A stretch of DNA of 64,000 bases from Bowmanella dokdonensis (GTDB lineage Bacteria; Pseudomonadota; Gammaproteobacteria; Enterobacterales; Alteromonadaceae): contig NZ_JAFKCV010000001.1 in assembly GCF_017254865.1 (NCBI RefSeq), forward strand, positions 434,001 through 498,000. Reading direction: 5' to 3'. Under the pieces are notes generated by a model. That model did not search any database, was not told the DNA's origin, and saw only the letters and a program-made list of their open reading frames with translations. The position numbers and the translations under genes are program-made. Position 1 is the first letter of the stretch. The number at the start of each line of letters is the position of its first letter. Below are positions 52,216 to 61,422 of this stretch, piece after piece.

Positions 52216-52572
52216 ATTCCCCTGGCCTGGCATCTCGTCAGGCCAGAGGAGTCCTGACACCCTTTGCAATCGTTATCATGTTTTTGGCCCGGCCACCTCA
52301 TTCTGCTCGCTGTCCAGCCGCTGTGAACAGTGACATGACACAGGATTTCAGGTGATTTGTTAAAAAATCCGCCGTCATTTGCCGCTTGTTAACCGCTGTT
52401 AACAAATTTTACATATTTCCCTCTAAAACCTGTTGCAATCGATTGCAAAGCGATCTACTTTTACTCTTACACGCTTTGCACTGTCTGTGAGCACTGCTGC
52501 TGCAGTTTGGCGCAGTACCGCAATAACCCAGATAAAGTTGTTTAAATCAGATAGATAAACCGGGGACCACAC
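52216..52572. other. Gene-free leader of the second TonB receptor
   Basis: A 357-bp stretch without an open frame of interest. It contains the 16-bp operator at 52433-52448 and an imperfect half-site TTGCAATCG at 52264-52272, followed by a degenerate second arm. A long GTTAAC-rich AT segment (52370-52430) probably holds the receptor promoter. Confidence 0.5.
52433..52448. promoter_or_regulatory. LacI-type operator upstream of the TonB receptor gene
   Basis: TTGCAATCGATTGCAA, a perfect 16-bp palindrome identical to the site at 60058-60073. It is 124 bp before the receptor ATG at 52573. Confidence 0.85.
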
Positions 52573-54834
52573 ATGAAAACGAATAAACTCACCCTTGCTC
52601 TGGCCATTTCTTCGATCTTGAGCGGAGCTTATGCCCAGGCTCAGGAGGAAGCCGCCACGCCGGATCAACAAGCCAAAGACTTTGAACAGATCATCGTGAC
52701 GGGTACGGCTTCAGGTGCGGCGGTGCGCAAGGTGGATGCGAGCTTCGCCATCACCAACCTGTCAGCAGAGGCCATCAAGAAACTGGCACCCAAGAGTACG
52801 GCGGATCTGTTTAAGGCGGTACCTGGTGTGTGGGCGGAGAGCTCAGGTGGGGTGGCTGGCGCCAACGTCTTTGTGCGGGGGTTTCCGGGTGGCGGTGATG
52901 CACCCTTCCTGACTGTGCAATTGGAAGGTGCGCCCCTGTATCAACCGCCGACTTTGTCATTCCTGGAAAACTCCACCTTGTTTCGTATCGATGAAACCGT
53001 GGCCTTTATGGAGGGATTACGGGGTGGTCCTAACCCGGTCATCTCGAATGGCCAACCAGGCCTGACCACTAACTTTATACTCAAGGAAGGCTCGGAGATA
53101 ACCGAAGGGACCTTTAAGTACACCACCTCTGACTATGATCTGCAGCGGGTCGACGCCGTAGTTTCTGGTCCGCTGGGCGACGGCTTGTACTACATGATTG
53201 GCGGTTATGTACAAAGCTCGCCGGGTATCCGGGATGCGGGTTTCAACTCTGAAAAAGGTCACCAGTTTACCGTCAATATCACCAAGGAACTGGATAACGG
53301 CGAGATGAATTTTTACACCCGGGTCACCGACGACCACGGGGTCTGGTATCTGCCGACACCACTGGTGGAAGGGGTGGATAATGAGTACACCCAGATGGGC
53401 ACGCTGACCCGTCAGGGCAGCATCCAGTATGGGCCGGACGGCACCACAGAGAGTTTTGACTTTGGAGAAGGACGGGGCTGGGACGGTTCAGTCTCCGGCG
53501 GTAAGATCCAACTGGAGTTCGGTGATGGCTGGCAGTTCAGCGACCGCTTTAACTTTACCAAGGGCGATGCCAACACTTTTGGCCTGGTACCCGACGGGGC
53601 CCCGGTGCAATTGTCTGAGGTGGCGGATAATGGAAGCAGCGCCACTGGCGCCGTGACGGGCGACCAGTATGACGGCGATACCCTGGTGCAGCAGATTGGC
53701 CGCTGGGTGGTATTAAAGGAGATTGAGTCCTTTACCAACGATCTGGCCCTGACCAAGCAGTTTGACGCGATGAAGTGGACCTTCGGACTCTATACCTCCA
53801 CCTTCTCGGCCAAGGACTGGTGGTCTCTGGGAAATCAGTCCTATCACGTGGTTGCCTCAGGTGGAGAGAGCCTGACCGGCATCGACTGTAATGATAATGC
53901 CGACAGCTGTGGTTGGAATTATGATATCAGTTCAACAGGCGACGGCAGCACCCGGGCTTTCTATACGGCGCTGGAATACAAACCGATGGATGAGCTGACC
54001 CTGGATGTGGGGGTGCGCCGTGAAAACCACCAGATCGACTATACGGTGGATGAAGGTCTGGATGGCGTAGTCGATAAGCCGGTGACATACGATGAGGACA
54101 CCACTTCCTGGACAGTGGGCGCCAACTACATGCTGACTGATAACTCTGGCGTGTTTTTCCGGGCCAACGACGGCAGCAAGATGCCCTATTTCGATGACTT
54201 CCGTGATAACTACGGCTCATTCAGTAACGGTGACGATCTGATCTTCGACGTGACCCAGTACGAACTGGGCTATAAGACAGCAGGCGATAATTTCAGCCTG
54301 TACGCCACCGGCTTTTTCAATGAGGTGGAGAGCAGCTCAACGACCATACCAGGCGCTCCGGCTGTGCTGTCCGTGACTGAAGCTATGGGTATCGAACTGG
54401 ATGCCAACTATACCTTCGATTTTGGGCTTAACCTGAACCTGAACGGCACGGTGCAGGACACCGAAATCAAAGAAAGCGGCAACGCTGACAATATCGGCAA
54501 TGAAGGTCAGCGCCAGCCAGGCTGGCAGGTGCGCCTGACCCCCAGCTATGACGTCGAATTGGACGGCGGTAACTTCCTGACTCTGTACGGCACCCTGAGC
54601 ATGGTGGATGATCGCTGGTCCGATAACGGCAACACGGTAGTGCTGGACGGGTACAGTAAGATCGACCTGGGCGCTTACTGGGAAGTCTCTGACCAGTTGA
54701 ATGTGCGTCTGTCGGTGGACAACCTGACCGACAAAGACGGTCTGACCGAGGGCGATCCGCGCAATCCGCAGGCGCCAAACGGCCGCTACATTATGCCGCG
54801 TTCCATCAAGTTAAGCGTCGGCTATAACTTCTGA
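52573..54834 (+). CDS. TonB-dependent receptor of the sugar-utilisation locus
   Basis: A 753-aa outer-membrane receptor. Signal peptide 1-23 (ALAISSILSGAYAQA), TonB-box-like FEQIIVTGT at about 38-46, and a plug with SAEAIKKLAPKSTADLFKAVPGVWAES and NVFVRGFPGGGDAPF. A 22-strand-type barrel follows, ending in the aromatic C-terminus SVGYNF. It sits between the lipoprotein glycosidase and the LacI regulator, and its leader carries a LacI-type operator. It therefore probably imports the oligosaccharide used by this locus (context inference). A strong terminator follows. Confidence 0.92.
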   Translation: MKTNKLTLALAISSILSGAYAQAQEEAATPDQQAKDFEQIIVTGTASGAAVRKVDASFAITNLSAEAIKKLAPKSTADLFKAVPGVWAESSGGVAGANVFVRGFPGGGDAPFLTVQLEGAPLYQPPTLSFLENSTLFRIDETVAFMEGLRGGPNPVISNGQPGLTTNFILKEGSEITEGTFKYTTSDYDLQRVDAVVSGPLGDGLYYMIGGYVQSSPGIRDAGFNSEKGHQFTVNITKELDNGEMNFYTRVTDDHGVWYLPTPLVEGVDNEYTQMGTLTRQGSIQYGPDGTTESFDFGEGRGWDGSVSGGKIQLEFGDGWQFSDRFNFTKGDANTFGLVPDGAPVQLSEVADNGSSATGAVTGDQYDGDTLVQQIGRWVVLKEIESFTNDLALTKQFDAMKWTFGLYTSTFSAKDWWSLGNQSYHVVASGGESLTGIDCNDNADSCGWNYDISSTGDGSTRAFYTALEYKPMDELTLDVGVRRENHQIDYTVDEGLDGVVDKPVTYDEDTTSWTVGANYMLTDNSGVFFRANDGSKMPYFDDFRDNYGSFSNGDDLIFDVTQYELGYKTAGDNFSLYATGFFNEVESSSTTIPGAPAVLSVTEAMGIELDANYTFDFGLNLNLNGTVQDTEIKESGNADNIGNEGQRQPGWQVRLTPSYDVELDGGNFLTLYGTLSMVDDRWSDNGNTVVLDGYSKIDLGAYWEVSDQLNVRLSVDNLTDKDGLTEGDPRNPQAPNGRYIMPRSIKLSVGYNF

Positions 54835-54860
54835 GTTGTTTTCAGCAGCTCTTCCCGAGT

Positions 54861-54894
54861 CAGCGGTCGGACGCCTGTCCGGCCGCTGCTTTTT
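54861..54894 (+). terminator. Rho-independent terminator after the TonB receptor
   Basis: Stem CAGCGGTCGGAC / GTCCGGCCGCTG (one G-T pair) with a GCCT loop, then CTTTTTG. It begins 26 bp after the stop. Confidence 0.9.
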
Positions 54895-54964
54895 GTTTTG
54901 TTACAGTGGATGTTTTTGCTAACCTGAGGCGAATTTGCTGTACGACCCTGACTGAAGAAGGCCC

Positions 54965-55990
54965 ATGACTCAAAAGAGTGCCAAAAATATCGCAGATATC
55001 GCCAGAATTGTCGGTGTCTCTGAGTCAACCGTCTCCCGCGCCCTCAACGACAATCCGCTGATCGCCGAAAAAACCCGGCACAAGATCCAGCAGGTAGCCC
55101 GCGAACACAACTTTAAAATCAATGCCAAGGCCCGCGCCCTTCGCACCCAGAAAACCAATGTGATTGCCGTGGTGGTGTTGTTCAAGGAGCGCACCGAGCG
55201 GGGCATTTCCGATCCCTTCCTGCTGGATATTCTCGGCGCCATCGCCGATGAACTGACCCTGCACGGCTACGACATGCTGCTGTCCAATACCCGCACTGCC
55301 TCCGATGACTGGCGGGAGTATTACTTCTCCTCCAAGCGCGCCGACGGCCTGATCGTCATAGGGCAGGGCGAGCACGATGCGCGCATCGACCGCCTGGCGT
55401 CACAGGACATCCCCTTTGTTGTTTGGGGGGCCACATTACAAGACAGCCAGTACTGCACTGTGGGCAGTGACAACAAGATGGGCGCCTATCTTGCGGTGAA
55501 CCATCTGCTCAACCAGGGGTGCCGACAGATTGCCTTTTTCGGCGATATCAGCCACAGCGAAATGGAACAGCGCTGGCAGGGCTACTGCCTGGCGCTGCAG
55601 CAGGCGGGTCTGCCGGTGGACGACAAGCTCAGTTTTGTTACCGACTTTACCAGTGAATCGGGCTATGACAGCGCCAACCGCCTGCTGCGCCAACCGGATT
55701 TGAAGGTGGATGCCATCTTCGCCGTCAGCGATGTCATTGCTTTGGGGGCGATGAAAAAATTGATCGAATCCGATGTGCGGGTCCCGGAAGATATCGCCGT
55801 GGTTGGTTTTGACGATGTGGCCATGTCCATGTTCTGCCACCCCTCGCTCACCACCATCCGCCAGCAGACCATGGAAGGGGGGAAACTGCTGGTCAAGAAA
55901 CTGCTCGACAAGCTGGCAGGCAAAAAGGTGAAGTCCCAGATTATGGACGTGCAACTGATAGTGCGGGAGTCCAGCCGGCGGGCGGACTGA
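54965..55990 (+). CDS. LacI-family transcriptional regulator
   Basis: A 341-aa repressor-type protein. The N-terminal helix-turn-helix is IADIARIVGVSESTVSRALNDNPLIAEKTR at about 9-38, followed by a hinge with NAKARALRT. A periplasmic-binding-like effector domain follows (NVIAVVV, RADGLIVIGQGEHD, AIFAVSDVIALGAMKKL, VPEDIAVVGFDDVAMS). It is the only LacI-type gene in the window and the natural candidate to bind the TTGCAATCGATTGCAA sites at 50130, 52433 and 60058. The hinge leucine needed for intercalation is seen in ARALR. Effector unknown, probably a sugar of the pathway. Its own leader shows no such site. Confidence 0.93.
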   Translation: MTQKSAKNIADIARIVGVSESTVSRALNDNPLIAEKTRHKIQQVAREHNFKINAKARALRTQKTNVIAVVVLFKERTERGISDPFLLDILGAIADELTLHGYDMLLSNTRTASDDWREYYFSSKRADGLIVIGQGEHDARIDRLASQDIPFVVWGATLQDSQYCTVGSDNKMGAYLAVNHLLNQGCRQIAFFGDISHSEMEQRWQGYCLALQQAGLPVDDKLSFVTDFTSESGYDSANRLLRQPDLKVDAIFAVSDVIALGAMKKLIESDVRVPEDIAVVGFDDVAMSMFCHPSLTTIRQQTMEGGKLLVKKLLDKLAGKKVKSQIMDVQLIVRESSRRAD

Positions 55991-56023
55991 AAGTGAGTGA
56001 TAAGTAACCGGTCACAGGCCGAG

Positions 56024-56884
56024 TTATCCCTCGTCTCTTGTCACCGAAAAATCAGTCCCATACACCTGATTGTAGTATTCCACCAGTTCCTGATGCACAG
56101 AAGGGTCAAACCAGTACAGATGGGCCTCCAGATAGAGGCGCTTTCTGGCTGCTCTGCCAATGGCGGCGGAGATGGCGTCAACGGCTTGTTGTCCCTGTGC
56201 CGAACGGGCACATAGCACATAGCCCTGGGTAAAATGACTGGTGCCGGTCAGAGGGTAGCTTTGAAGTTGGATGCCGTTTTCCTGGGGCTGGCTGAAACGC
56301 TGGACGACTACCGGATACTCTATAATGCCCTCCACCCGCTGGTTGAGCAGCATTTGCACCAGGCCCTCACCCATATCTGCCCCGGGGCGTCGCCAAATCT
56401 GCCGTTGGAATTCTTGGAGGCCAAGGACGGCATCCAGTTTGTCGCCGTAAGCTCGTCCCTCCATTAGTCCCAGTCTGAATTTGGGCAACGCAGTAAAAAG
56501 ATTGGCCAGCTCCAGCGAGGTGCCCTGCACCAAAGCGTCGATTTGTTTGCTCAGCAGAGCGTCCCGGGACACATAAAGGCGCAAATCCGGAAGCACCACC
56601 TGCGGCAGGCGACTGGCCAGACTGAATGCCTGTCGCTCGTCTGTGTAGAGCTTATCATCCACACAGACATCGGCCCGCTGCTGTAGCCGTTTGAGTCCGC
56701 GTTGGGGATTGGTTTTTTCTACCTTGACCTGAAGGTCCTGTATTTCCTGCAGGATCAGATGGCGGGTTTGTTCATCCAGGGTGATGGATCTTTCTGCCGC
56801 CGGGCCGGAGTCGGCCAGCCATAGCACCGGCTCCGCCGCTGCGGGAAGCACAAGGAGAAAAAGGAAGAACAGAATTGCTGGCAA
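56024..56884 (-). CDS. Periplasmic solute-binding-like protein (TIGR02285-like)
   Basis: A 286-aa product starting at TTG 56884, since an in-frame stop lies just upstream and no ATG precedes the signal peptide (AILFFLFLLVLPAAA). The mature protein begins EPVLWLADSGPAAERS and has one binding-like module with two lobes (RLYVSRDALL and then FRLGLMEGRAYGDKLDAVL). Such proteins bind amino acids or small solutes, and no permease is near. It interrupts the sugar locus between LacI and pgmB, so a link to sugar use is uncertain. It resembles in style one module of the protein at 19188-20579. Confidence 0.65.
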   Translation of the reverse strand: MPAILFFLFLLVLPAAAEPVLWLADSGPAAERSITLDEQTRHLILQEIQDLQVKVEKTNPQRGLKRLQQRADVCVDDKLYTDERQAFSLASRLPQVVLPDLRLYVSRDALLSKQIDALVQGTSLELANLFTALPKFRLGLMEGRAYGDKLDAVLGLQEFQRQIWRRPGADMGEGLVQMLLNQRVEGIIEYPVVVQRFSQPQENGIQLQSYPLTGTSHFTQGYVLCARSAQGQQAVDAISAAIGRAARKRLYLEAHLYWFDPSVHQELVEYYNQVYGTDFSVTRDEG

Positions 56885-57007
56885 ACCAATCAGCCTGACT
56901 AAAATTGGCCGCGAATTCTAAGTGATAAAAGGGCAAAGAGACAGCAGGCCTGCCTCATGCCCCTGCCAAGCCAGCTTTACAGTGAGTGAAAATGGTCGCA
57001 GATGGGA

Positions 57008-57670
57008 CTAACGTTGGGGTTTTCCAAGCGCCAGTACTTCTGCCAGATCGACCTCATGCAACTGGGCATAGACCTGCTCTGCTCCGTTGAGCACCTGCTT
57101 GTCACCAATACCCACCGAATGCATGCCTGCATCCTGGATACTCTGCAACCCGGCCAGGGAATCTTCTATACCCACGCAGTCTTGCGGCGCAATCGTCAGC
57201 GCGTCGGCCACGGTCAGGAAAATCTCCGGATGGGGCTTGCCCTGCTTGACTTTGGCCGCATCGGCGACGTAATCGAACTGGTCGGCGATGCCCAGTCTGT
57301 CCAGCACCATGGGAGCGTTTTTACTGGCTGAAGCCAGCCCGATGGCAATCCTTCTGGATTTCAGATCGGCAAACAACTGATGTGCGCCGGCGAACAGATC
57401 TGCGGGGCTCATATGTTCAATCAGCTGCTGATAATGACGATTTTTCTTGTCTGCCAATACCAGCACTTGTTCTTCGGGTAGCTCCAGTTCGCCTTTACTC
57501 AGGATAAAGCTCAGTGAGCCCATCCGATCCACCCCTTTTAACGCCTCGTTGTCATGCCGATCAAAGGGAATGCCCAGCTCATCGGCCAGGGCTTTCCAGG
57601 CCAGGAAATGGTATTCGGCCGTGTCGGTCAGCACTCCGTCCAGATCGAAGATAAATGCCTGGATGCTCAT
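57008..57670 (-). CDS. pgmB: Beta-phosphoglucomutase
   Basis: A 220-aa HAD-superfamily enzyme converting beta-glucose 1-phosphate to glucose 6-phosphate. The nucleophile Asp9 and general acid/base Asp11 lie in FDLDGVLTDTAEYH. Cap residues LKGVDRMGSL, motif II LASASKNA, the motif III Lys in KVKQGKPHPEIF and motif IV GIEDSLAG complete the active site. The ATG overlaps the GH65 stop (ATGA), the usual pairing with GH65 phosphorylases, which release beta-glucose 1-phosphate. Confidence 0.95.
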   Translation of the reverse strand: MSIQAFIFDLDGVLTDTAEYHFLAWKALADELGIPFDRHDNEALKGVDRMGSLSFILSKGELELPEEQVLVLADKKNRHYQQLIEHMSPADLFAGAHQLFADLKSRRIAIGLASASKNAPMVLDRLGIADQFDYVADAAKVKQGKPHPEIFLTVADALTIAPQDCVGIEDSLAGLQSIQDAGMHSVGIGDKQVLNGAEQVYAQLHEVDLAEVLALGKPQR

Positions 57671-60006
57671 AAGCTCTCCTGATTTCTCAGCGTCTGCGGC
57701 TTGTCCTGCTGCAGGCTGACGGCGTGACCGGCGTGTTTGATCACCATGGGATCGCCTTCACGCAACAGATAGGTGGTGTCGTTCTTGCCCACTTCCACTT
57801 TTAACTGCCGGCCATGGCAGGTGAGGTTAAACACATAACCCTGCCAATGTCCCGGCAGTACGGGGTTAAAGACCACTTCATCGGCGCGGATCCGCAAGCC
57901 GGCAAAGCCATGCACTATGCTCATCCAGGAGCCTGCCATGCACGCCGTATGAATGCCGTACTCGGTATTGCCATGGCGGTTGTCGATGTCCATGCGCACC
58001 GTGTCATGGAAGAACTCATAGGCACGCTGGAAGTTTCCGGTCTCGGCAAATTCGATGCTGTGAATGCAACTGGAAAGGGTGGAGTCATGGGTGGTCAGAG
58101 GCTCATAGTAATCCAGGTTGCGTTTCTTCTGCGCCTTGCTGAAGGCATCGTCCAGCAGGTACATGGCCAGCACCACATCGGCCTGCTTGAGTACCTGATG
58201 GCGATAAATGACCAGTGGGTGGTAATGCAGCAACAGCGGGTAGTTTTGTGCCGGGGTACTGGCAAAATCCCAGGGCTTTTTGTCGAGGAAGGTATCGTCC
58301 TGGGCATGAATCTGCAGGGTTTCATCAAAGGGCAGGTACATCTTGTCCGCGGCTTCCTGCCACTGGATGACCTCAAACTCGCTAAGGCCCAGGCGTTTGG
58401 CAAGAGCCTCGAAGACCTGGGGTTCACTTTGCTGAATCTCACCGGCCATGCGGGCGGCAAATTGCAGATGGGCCCGTGCCATGGCGTTGGTATAAACATT
58501 ATTGTTAACAATGGCAGTATATTCATCCGGCCCGGTAACCCCATCTATGCAGAACAGGCCGCCTTTGTGAGGATTGAAATGGCCCAGATCCAACCACAAC
58601 CTGGCAGTTTCGAACAGCATTTCGGCGCCCATCTCCAGCATAAACGGCCAGTCATCGGTGGCCTGGTAATAATGACGGATGGCATGAGCCACGGCGGCAT
58701 TGATATGATATTGGGCGGTGCCGGCGGGGAAGAAGGCCGAGCATTCATCGCCGCCTATGGTGCGCCAGGGATACAAAGCGCCGGAACTGTGCGACATCTG
58801 CCGGGCGCGGTTCCTGGCTCCATCCAGGGTATGGTAGCGAAATTCCAGGCACTTACGCGCCAGCTCTGGGTTGGTGGCGGTCATAAAGGACAGGATATAG
58901 ATTTCCGTATCCCAGAAATAATGGCCGTCGTAGCCATGTCCGGTCAGCCCCTTGGCGCCCATATTACTCTGTCCGTCCTTGCCCACCGACATAAACAGAT
59001 GCAGCAGGTTAAAGCGAATGCCCTGTTGCAGAGCCGGATCGCCGTCTATCTGTACGTCGCTGCATTGCCAGAATTCATCTGCCCTGGCCTTATGAGCCTG
59101 GTACAGGCGATCCCAGCCGAGATTTCGGGCGTCGTTGAGCAGTCCCGCCGCGCTCGTCTCAAGGGCGTTAAAGTCCAGGCTGCGACTGTGCTGATACAGC
59201 ACGTATTTTTCCACCACCAGAGGCTGCCCTTGTTTCAGCTCGAAGGTGAAGTCCCAGCCAAGCTGGCTGTTATCCTGCACAGGATGACAGGACGCTGGCT
59301 GGTCCGAATAACTGTGGGTGATCAGGGACGCGACCCTGAAGGGGCTGTGCTTGACCTCGTGCAGCATCGAAGCCGCATCTTCACTGACCCGGGCCTTTTC
59401 CAGATGCAGGCTGTCAGCCATGCTGAGCTTGCCGACCCTGGGGTCATTCTGGTTGGGTGAGAAACTGTAGCCGGCATCCAGCAGGGATCTGAGCTGCACC
59501 GGCCCGCTGAAGTTTTCGGCGCAGATCTCCACCTGCAGACAGAGCAGGTTGGGATGGCTCAACGAGGCAATACGGCGGCTGTGCAGACTCAGTTGCTTGC
59601 CGGTTTGACTCTGCCATTGCATCTGCCTGTGTAAGGTGGCGGTCTGCATATCCAGCCAGCGTCTTCCGCTTTGGGCGGTGGCCAGACTGACCAACTCACC
59701 GTCCAACTGCCACTGCATCCATTTGCCGTTGGGGACCTGCTGCATTTTCTGGTTGTGGCTGGCATAGCCGTATGCCACTTCGCCATAAGTGATTTTTTCG
59801 CTGTGATAAACGCCGTTCAGGTACGTCCCTTCGCAGCTCAATCCGTCAGTGACACGGCCTTCTTCCAGCGTGCCGCGGCTGCCCAGATAGCCATTGGCCA
59901 GGGCAAACAGGGTTTCTTCCAGCATCGCCTGTTGGCTTTGGATGCTGTCGGTGGACAGGCTCCAGGGTTCAGGGGCAAACAACAGGTCTTTGGAAGAAAC
60001 TTTCAT
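57667..60006 (-). CDS. GH65 disaccharide phosphorylase (alpha-glucobiose)
   Basis: A 779-aa intracellular enzyme of glycoside hydrolase family 65, which phosphorolyses an alpha-linked glucose disaccharide (maltose, trehalose, kojibiose or nigerose are the known choices) to beta-glucose 1-phosphate. An N-terminal beta-sandwich leads to the (alpha/alpha)6 barrel with GHYFWDTEIYILSFM, HINAAVAHAIRHYY and the general acid Glu495 in VTGPDEYTAIVNNNVYTN. I start at ATG 60006 (MKVSSKDLLF), which follows AGGAAC; a longer frame to 60063 would run into the operator. ATGA overlap with pgmB. Which linkage is cut cannot be read from motifs alone. Confidence 0.92.
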   Translation of the reverse strand: MKVSSKDLLFAPEPWSLSTDSIQSQQAMLEETLFALANGYLGSRGTLEEGRVTDGLSCEGTYLNGVYHSEKITYGEVAYGYASHNQKMQQVPNGKWMQWQLDGELVSLATAQSGRRWLDMQTATLHRQMQWQSQTGKQLSLHSRRIASLSHPNLLCLQVEICAENFSGPVQLRSLLDAGYSFSPNQNDPRVGKLSMADSLHLEKARVSEDAASMLHEVKHSPFRVASLITHSYSDQPASCHPVQDNSQLGWDFTFELKQGQPLVVEKYVLYQHSRSLDFNALETSAAGLLNDARNLGWDRLYQAHKARADEFWQCSDVQIDGDPALQQGIRFNLLHLFMSVGKDGQSNMGAKGLTGHGYDGHYFWDTEIYILSFMTATNPELARKCLEFRYHTLDGARNRARQMSHSSGALYPWRTIGGDECSAFFPAGTAQYHINAAVAHAIRHYYQATDDWPFMLEMGAEMLFETARLWLDLGHFNPHKGGLFCIDGVTGPDEYTAIVNNNVYTNAMARAHLQFAARMAGEIQQSEPQVFEALAKRLGLSEFEVIQWQEAADKMYLPFDETLQIHAQDDTFLDKKPWDFASTPAQNYPLLLHYHPLVIYRHQVLKQADVVLAMYLLDDAFSKAQKKRNLDYYEPLTTHDSTLSSCIHSIEFAETGNFQRAYEFFHDTVRMDIDNRHGNTEYGIHTACMAGSWMSIVHGFAGLRIRADEVVFNPVLPGHWQGYVFNLTCHGRQLKVEVGKNDTTYLLREGDPMVIKHAGHAVSLQQDKPQTLRNQESL

Positions 60007-60057
60007 GGCGGCAATGTTCCTCAGGCTAAAGGAGATGTCTGCAAAGCGTAGCGGTTT

Positions 60058-60073
60058 TTGCAATCGATTGCAA
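60058..60073. promoter_or_regulatory. LacI-type operator between the GH65 and MFS genes
   Basis: TTGCAATCGATTGCAA, a perfect 16-bp palindrome. It lies 51 bp before the GH65 ATG on one side and 90 bp before the MFS ATG on the other, so one site could control both divergent units. Confidence 0.85.
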
Positions 60074-60163
60074 TCCTGTTAAATTTAAGTAAACTGCAAA
60101 AAAGTCAGCGCGCCGAAGATCAACTTTGCAAGCTGAGAATCACCCAATAGCCGTGAGAATGTC

Positions 60164-61405
60164 ATGATAAATAACCGGATCCGGGTCAAATATTCACTGA
60201 TGCTGACCTACTTCGTCTTCGCCATCCTGCTTAACAGTGTGGGCACGGTGATTTTGCAGGTCATCCACAGCTATGGGGTCAGTAAGGAGGCTGCCAGCAT
60301 CCTGGAAGGGTTCAAGGACCTGCCCATTGCAATTGTTTCCTTTATCTTTGCGGCCTACCTGCCAAGGCTGGGCTACCGACGGGCCATGATGCTGGGCACC
60401 GCCCTGGTCACCGGCGCCTGTCTACTGATGCCGCTGATCCCAACCTTCTGGATGAGCAAGCTGTTGTTCTTTACTGTCGGGTCGGCCTTTGGCCTGGTGA
60501 AAGTCTCCCTTTACTCCACCGTGGGCCTGATCAGCGACGACAAACAGCAGCATGCCTCCATCATGAATACCATTGAGGGGATTTTTATGGTGGGGGTCCT
60601 GACCGGTTACTGGTTGTTCAGTGCCTTTATCGACGGCGATAACCCTGGCTCTTTGGCCTGGCTGAATGTCTACTGGATCCTCGCCCTGCTGACCGGTGTG
60701 AACCTGCTGCTGCTGATGCTCACCCCTTTTTCCAACCCGGTACCGGAAGGCCAGCCTAAGCCCTGGCAGGAGTTTGTCGATATGCTTAAGCTGGCCCTGA
60801 AGCCGCTGGTGCTGGTGTTTATCCTGTCGGCTTTTTTGTATGTGCTGATCGAACAGGGCATCGGTACCTGGCTGCCCACCTTCAATAACGAAGTCTTGCA
60901 TCTGCCTGCCGATATGAGCGTACAGGCCACCAGTATCTTCGCCGCCTGCCTGGCCATTGGCAGGCTGGGGGCAGGGCAGCTGATCCGCTTTATCAGTTGG
61001 TACCCACTGTTGAATATCTGTCTGCTGGCCATGGCCACCCTGATCCTGGTATCCATGCCACTGGCCAGTCTGGCTGAGGTGAACCCGGGTATCAATTGGG
61101 CCACCGCCCCGGTGGCGGCGTTTCTATTCCCATTGATCGGCTTGTTTATGGCGCCAATCTACCCGGCTATCAACTCCATTATGTTGTCTTCGCTACCCAA
61201 GGTGCAACATTCGGCCATGACCGGGTTGATCGTGATCTTCTCCGCCCTGGGAGGCACCACAGGATCCATCATTACCGGATTGGTATTTGGCAGCTTCGAT
61301 GGGCAAACCGCTTTTTACTTCTCGCTGCTGCCAATCATGGCGATTTTTGTGACCTTGTTTTTCTTTAAGCGAGGCACGCAGAAGATGGTTGCGCCACAGG
61401 AGTGA
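60164..61405 (+). CDS. MFS transporter of the sugar-utilisation locus
   Basis: A 413-aa inner-membrane protein with about 12 hydrophobic helices. The MFS loop 2-3 motif appears in degenerate form (YLPRLGYRRAMMLGTAL), and the paired halves join through a loop near PVPEGQPKPWQEF. The overall style is close to the FucP/sugar-proton symporters. It is divergent from GH65 and shares an operator with it, so the likely substrate is the disaccharide cleaved by GH65. That substrate link is inferred from context. ATG start at 60164. Confidence 0.85.
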   Translation: MINNRIRVKYSLMLTYFVFAILLNSVGTVILQVIHSYGVSKEAASILEGFKDLPIAIVSFIFAAYLPRLGYRRAMMLGTALVTGACLLMPLIPTFWMSKLLFFTVGSAFGLVKVSLYSTVGLISDDKQQHASIMNTIEGIFMVGVLTGYWLFSAFIDGDNPGSLAWLNVYWILALLTGVNLLLLMLTPFSNPVPEGQPKPWQEFVDMLKLALKPLVLVFILSAFLYVLIEQGIGTWLPTFNNEVLHLPADMSVQATSIFAACLAIGRLGAGQLIRFISWYPLLNICLLAMATLILVSMPLASLAEVNPGINWATAPVAAFLFPLIGLFMAPIYPAINSIMLSSLPKVQHSAMTGLIVIFSALGGTTGSIITGLVFGSFDGQTAFYFSLLPIMAIFVTLFFFKRGTQKMVAPQE

Positions 61406-61422
61406 ACCGGCAACGCAAGCAG

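Noticed and set aside
57814-59460. 548-codon plus-strand open frame opposite GH65
   Set aside because: Antisense shadow of the GH65 gene; no motif or ribosome site.
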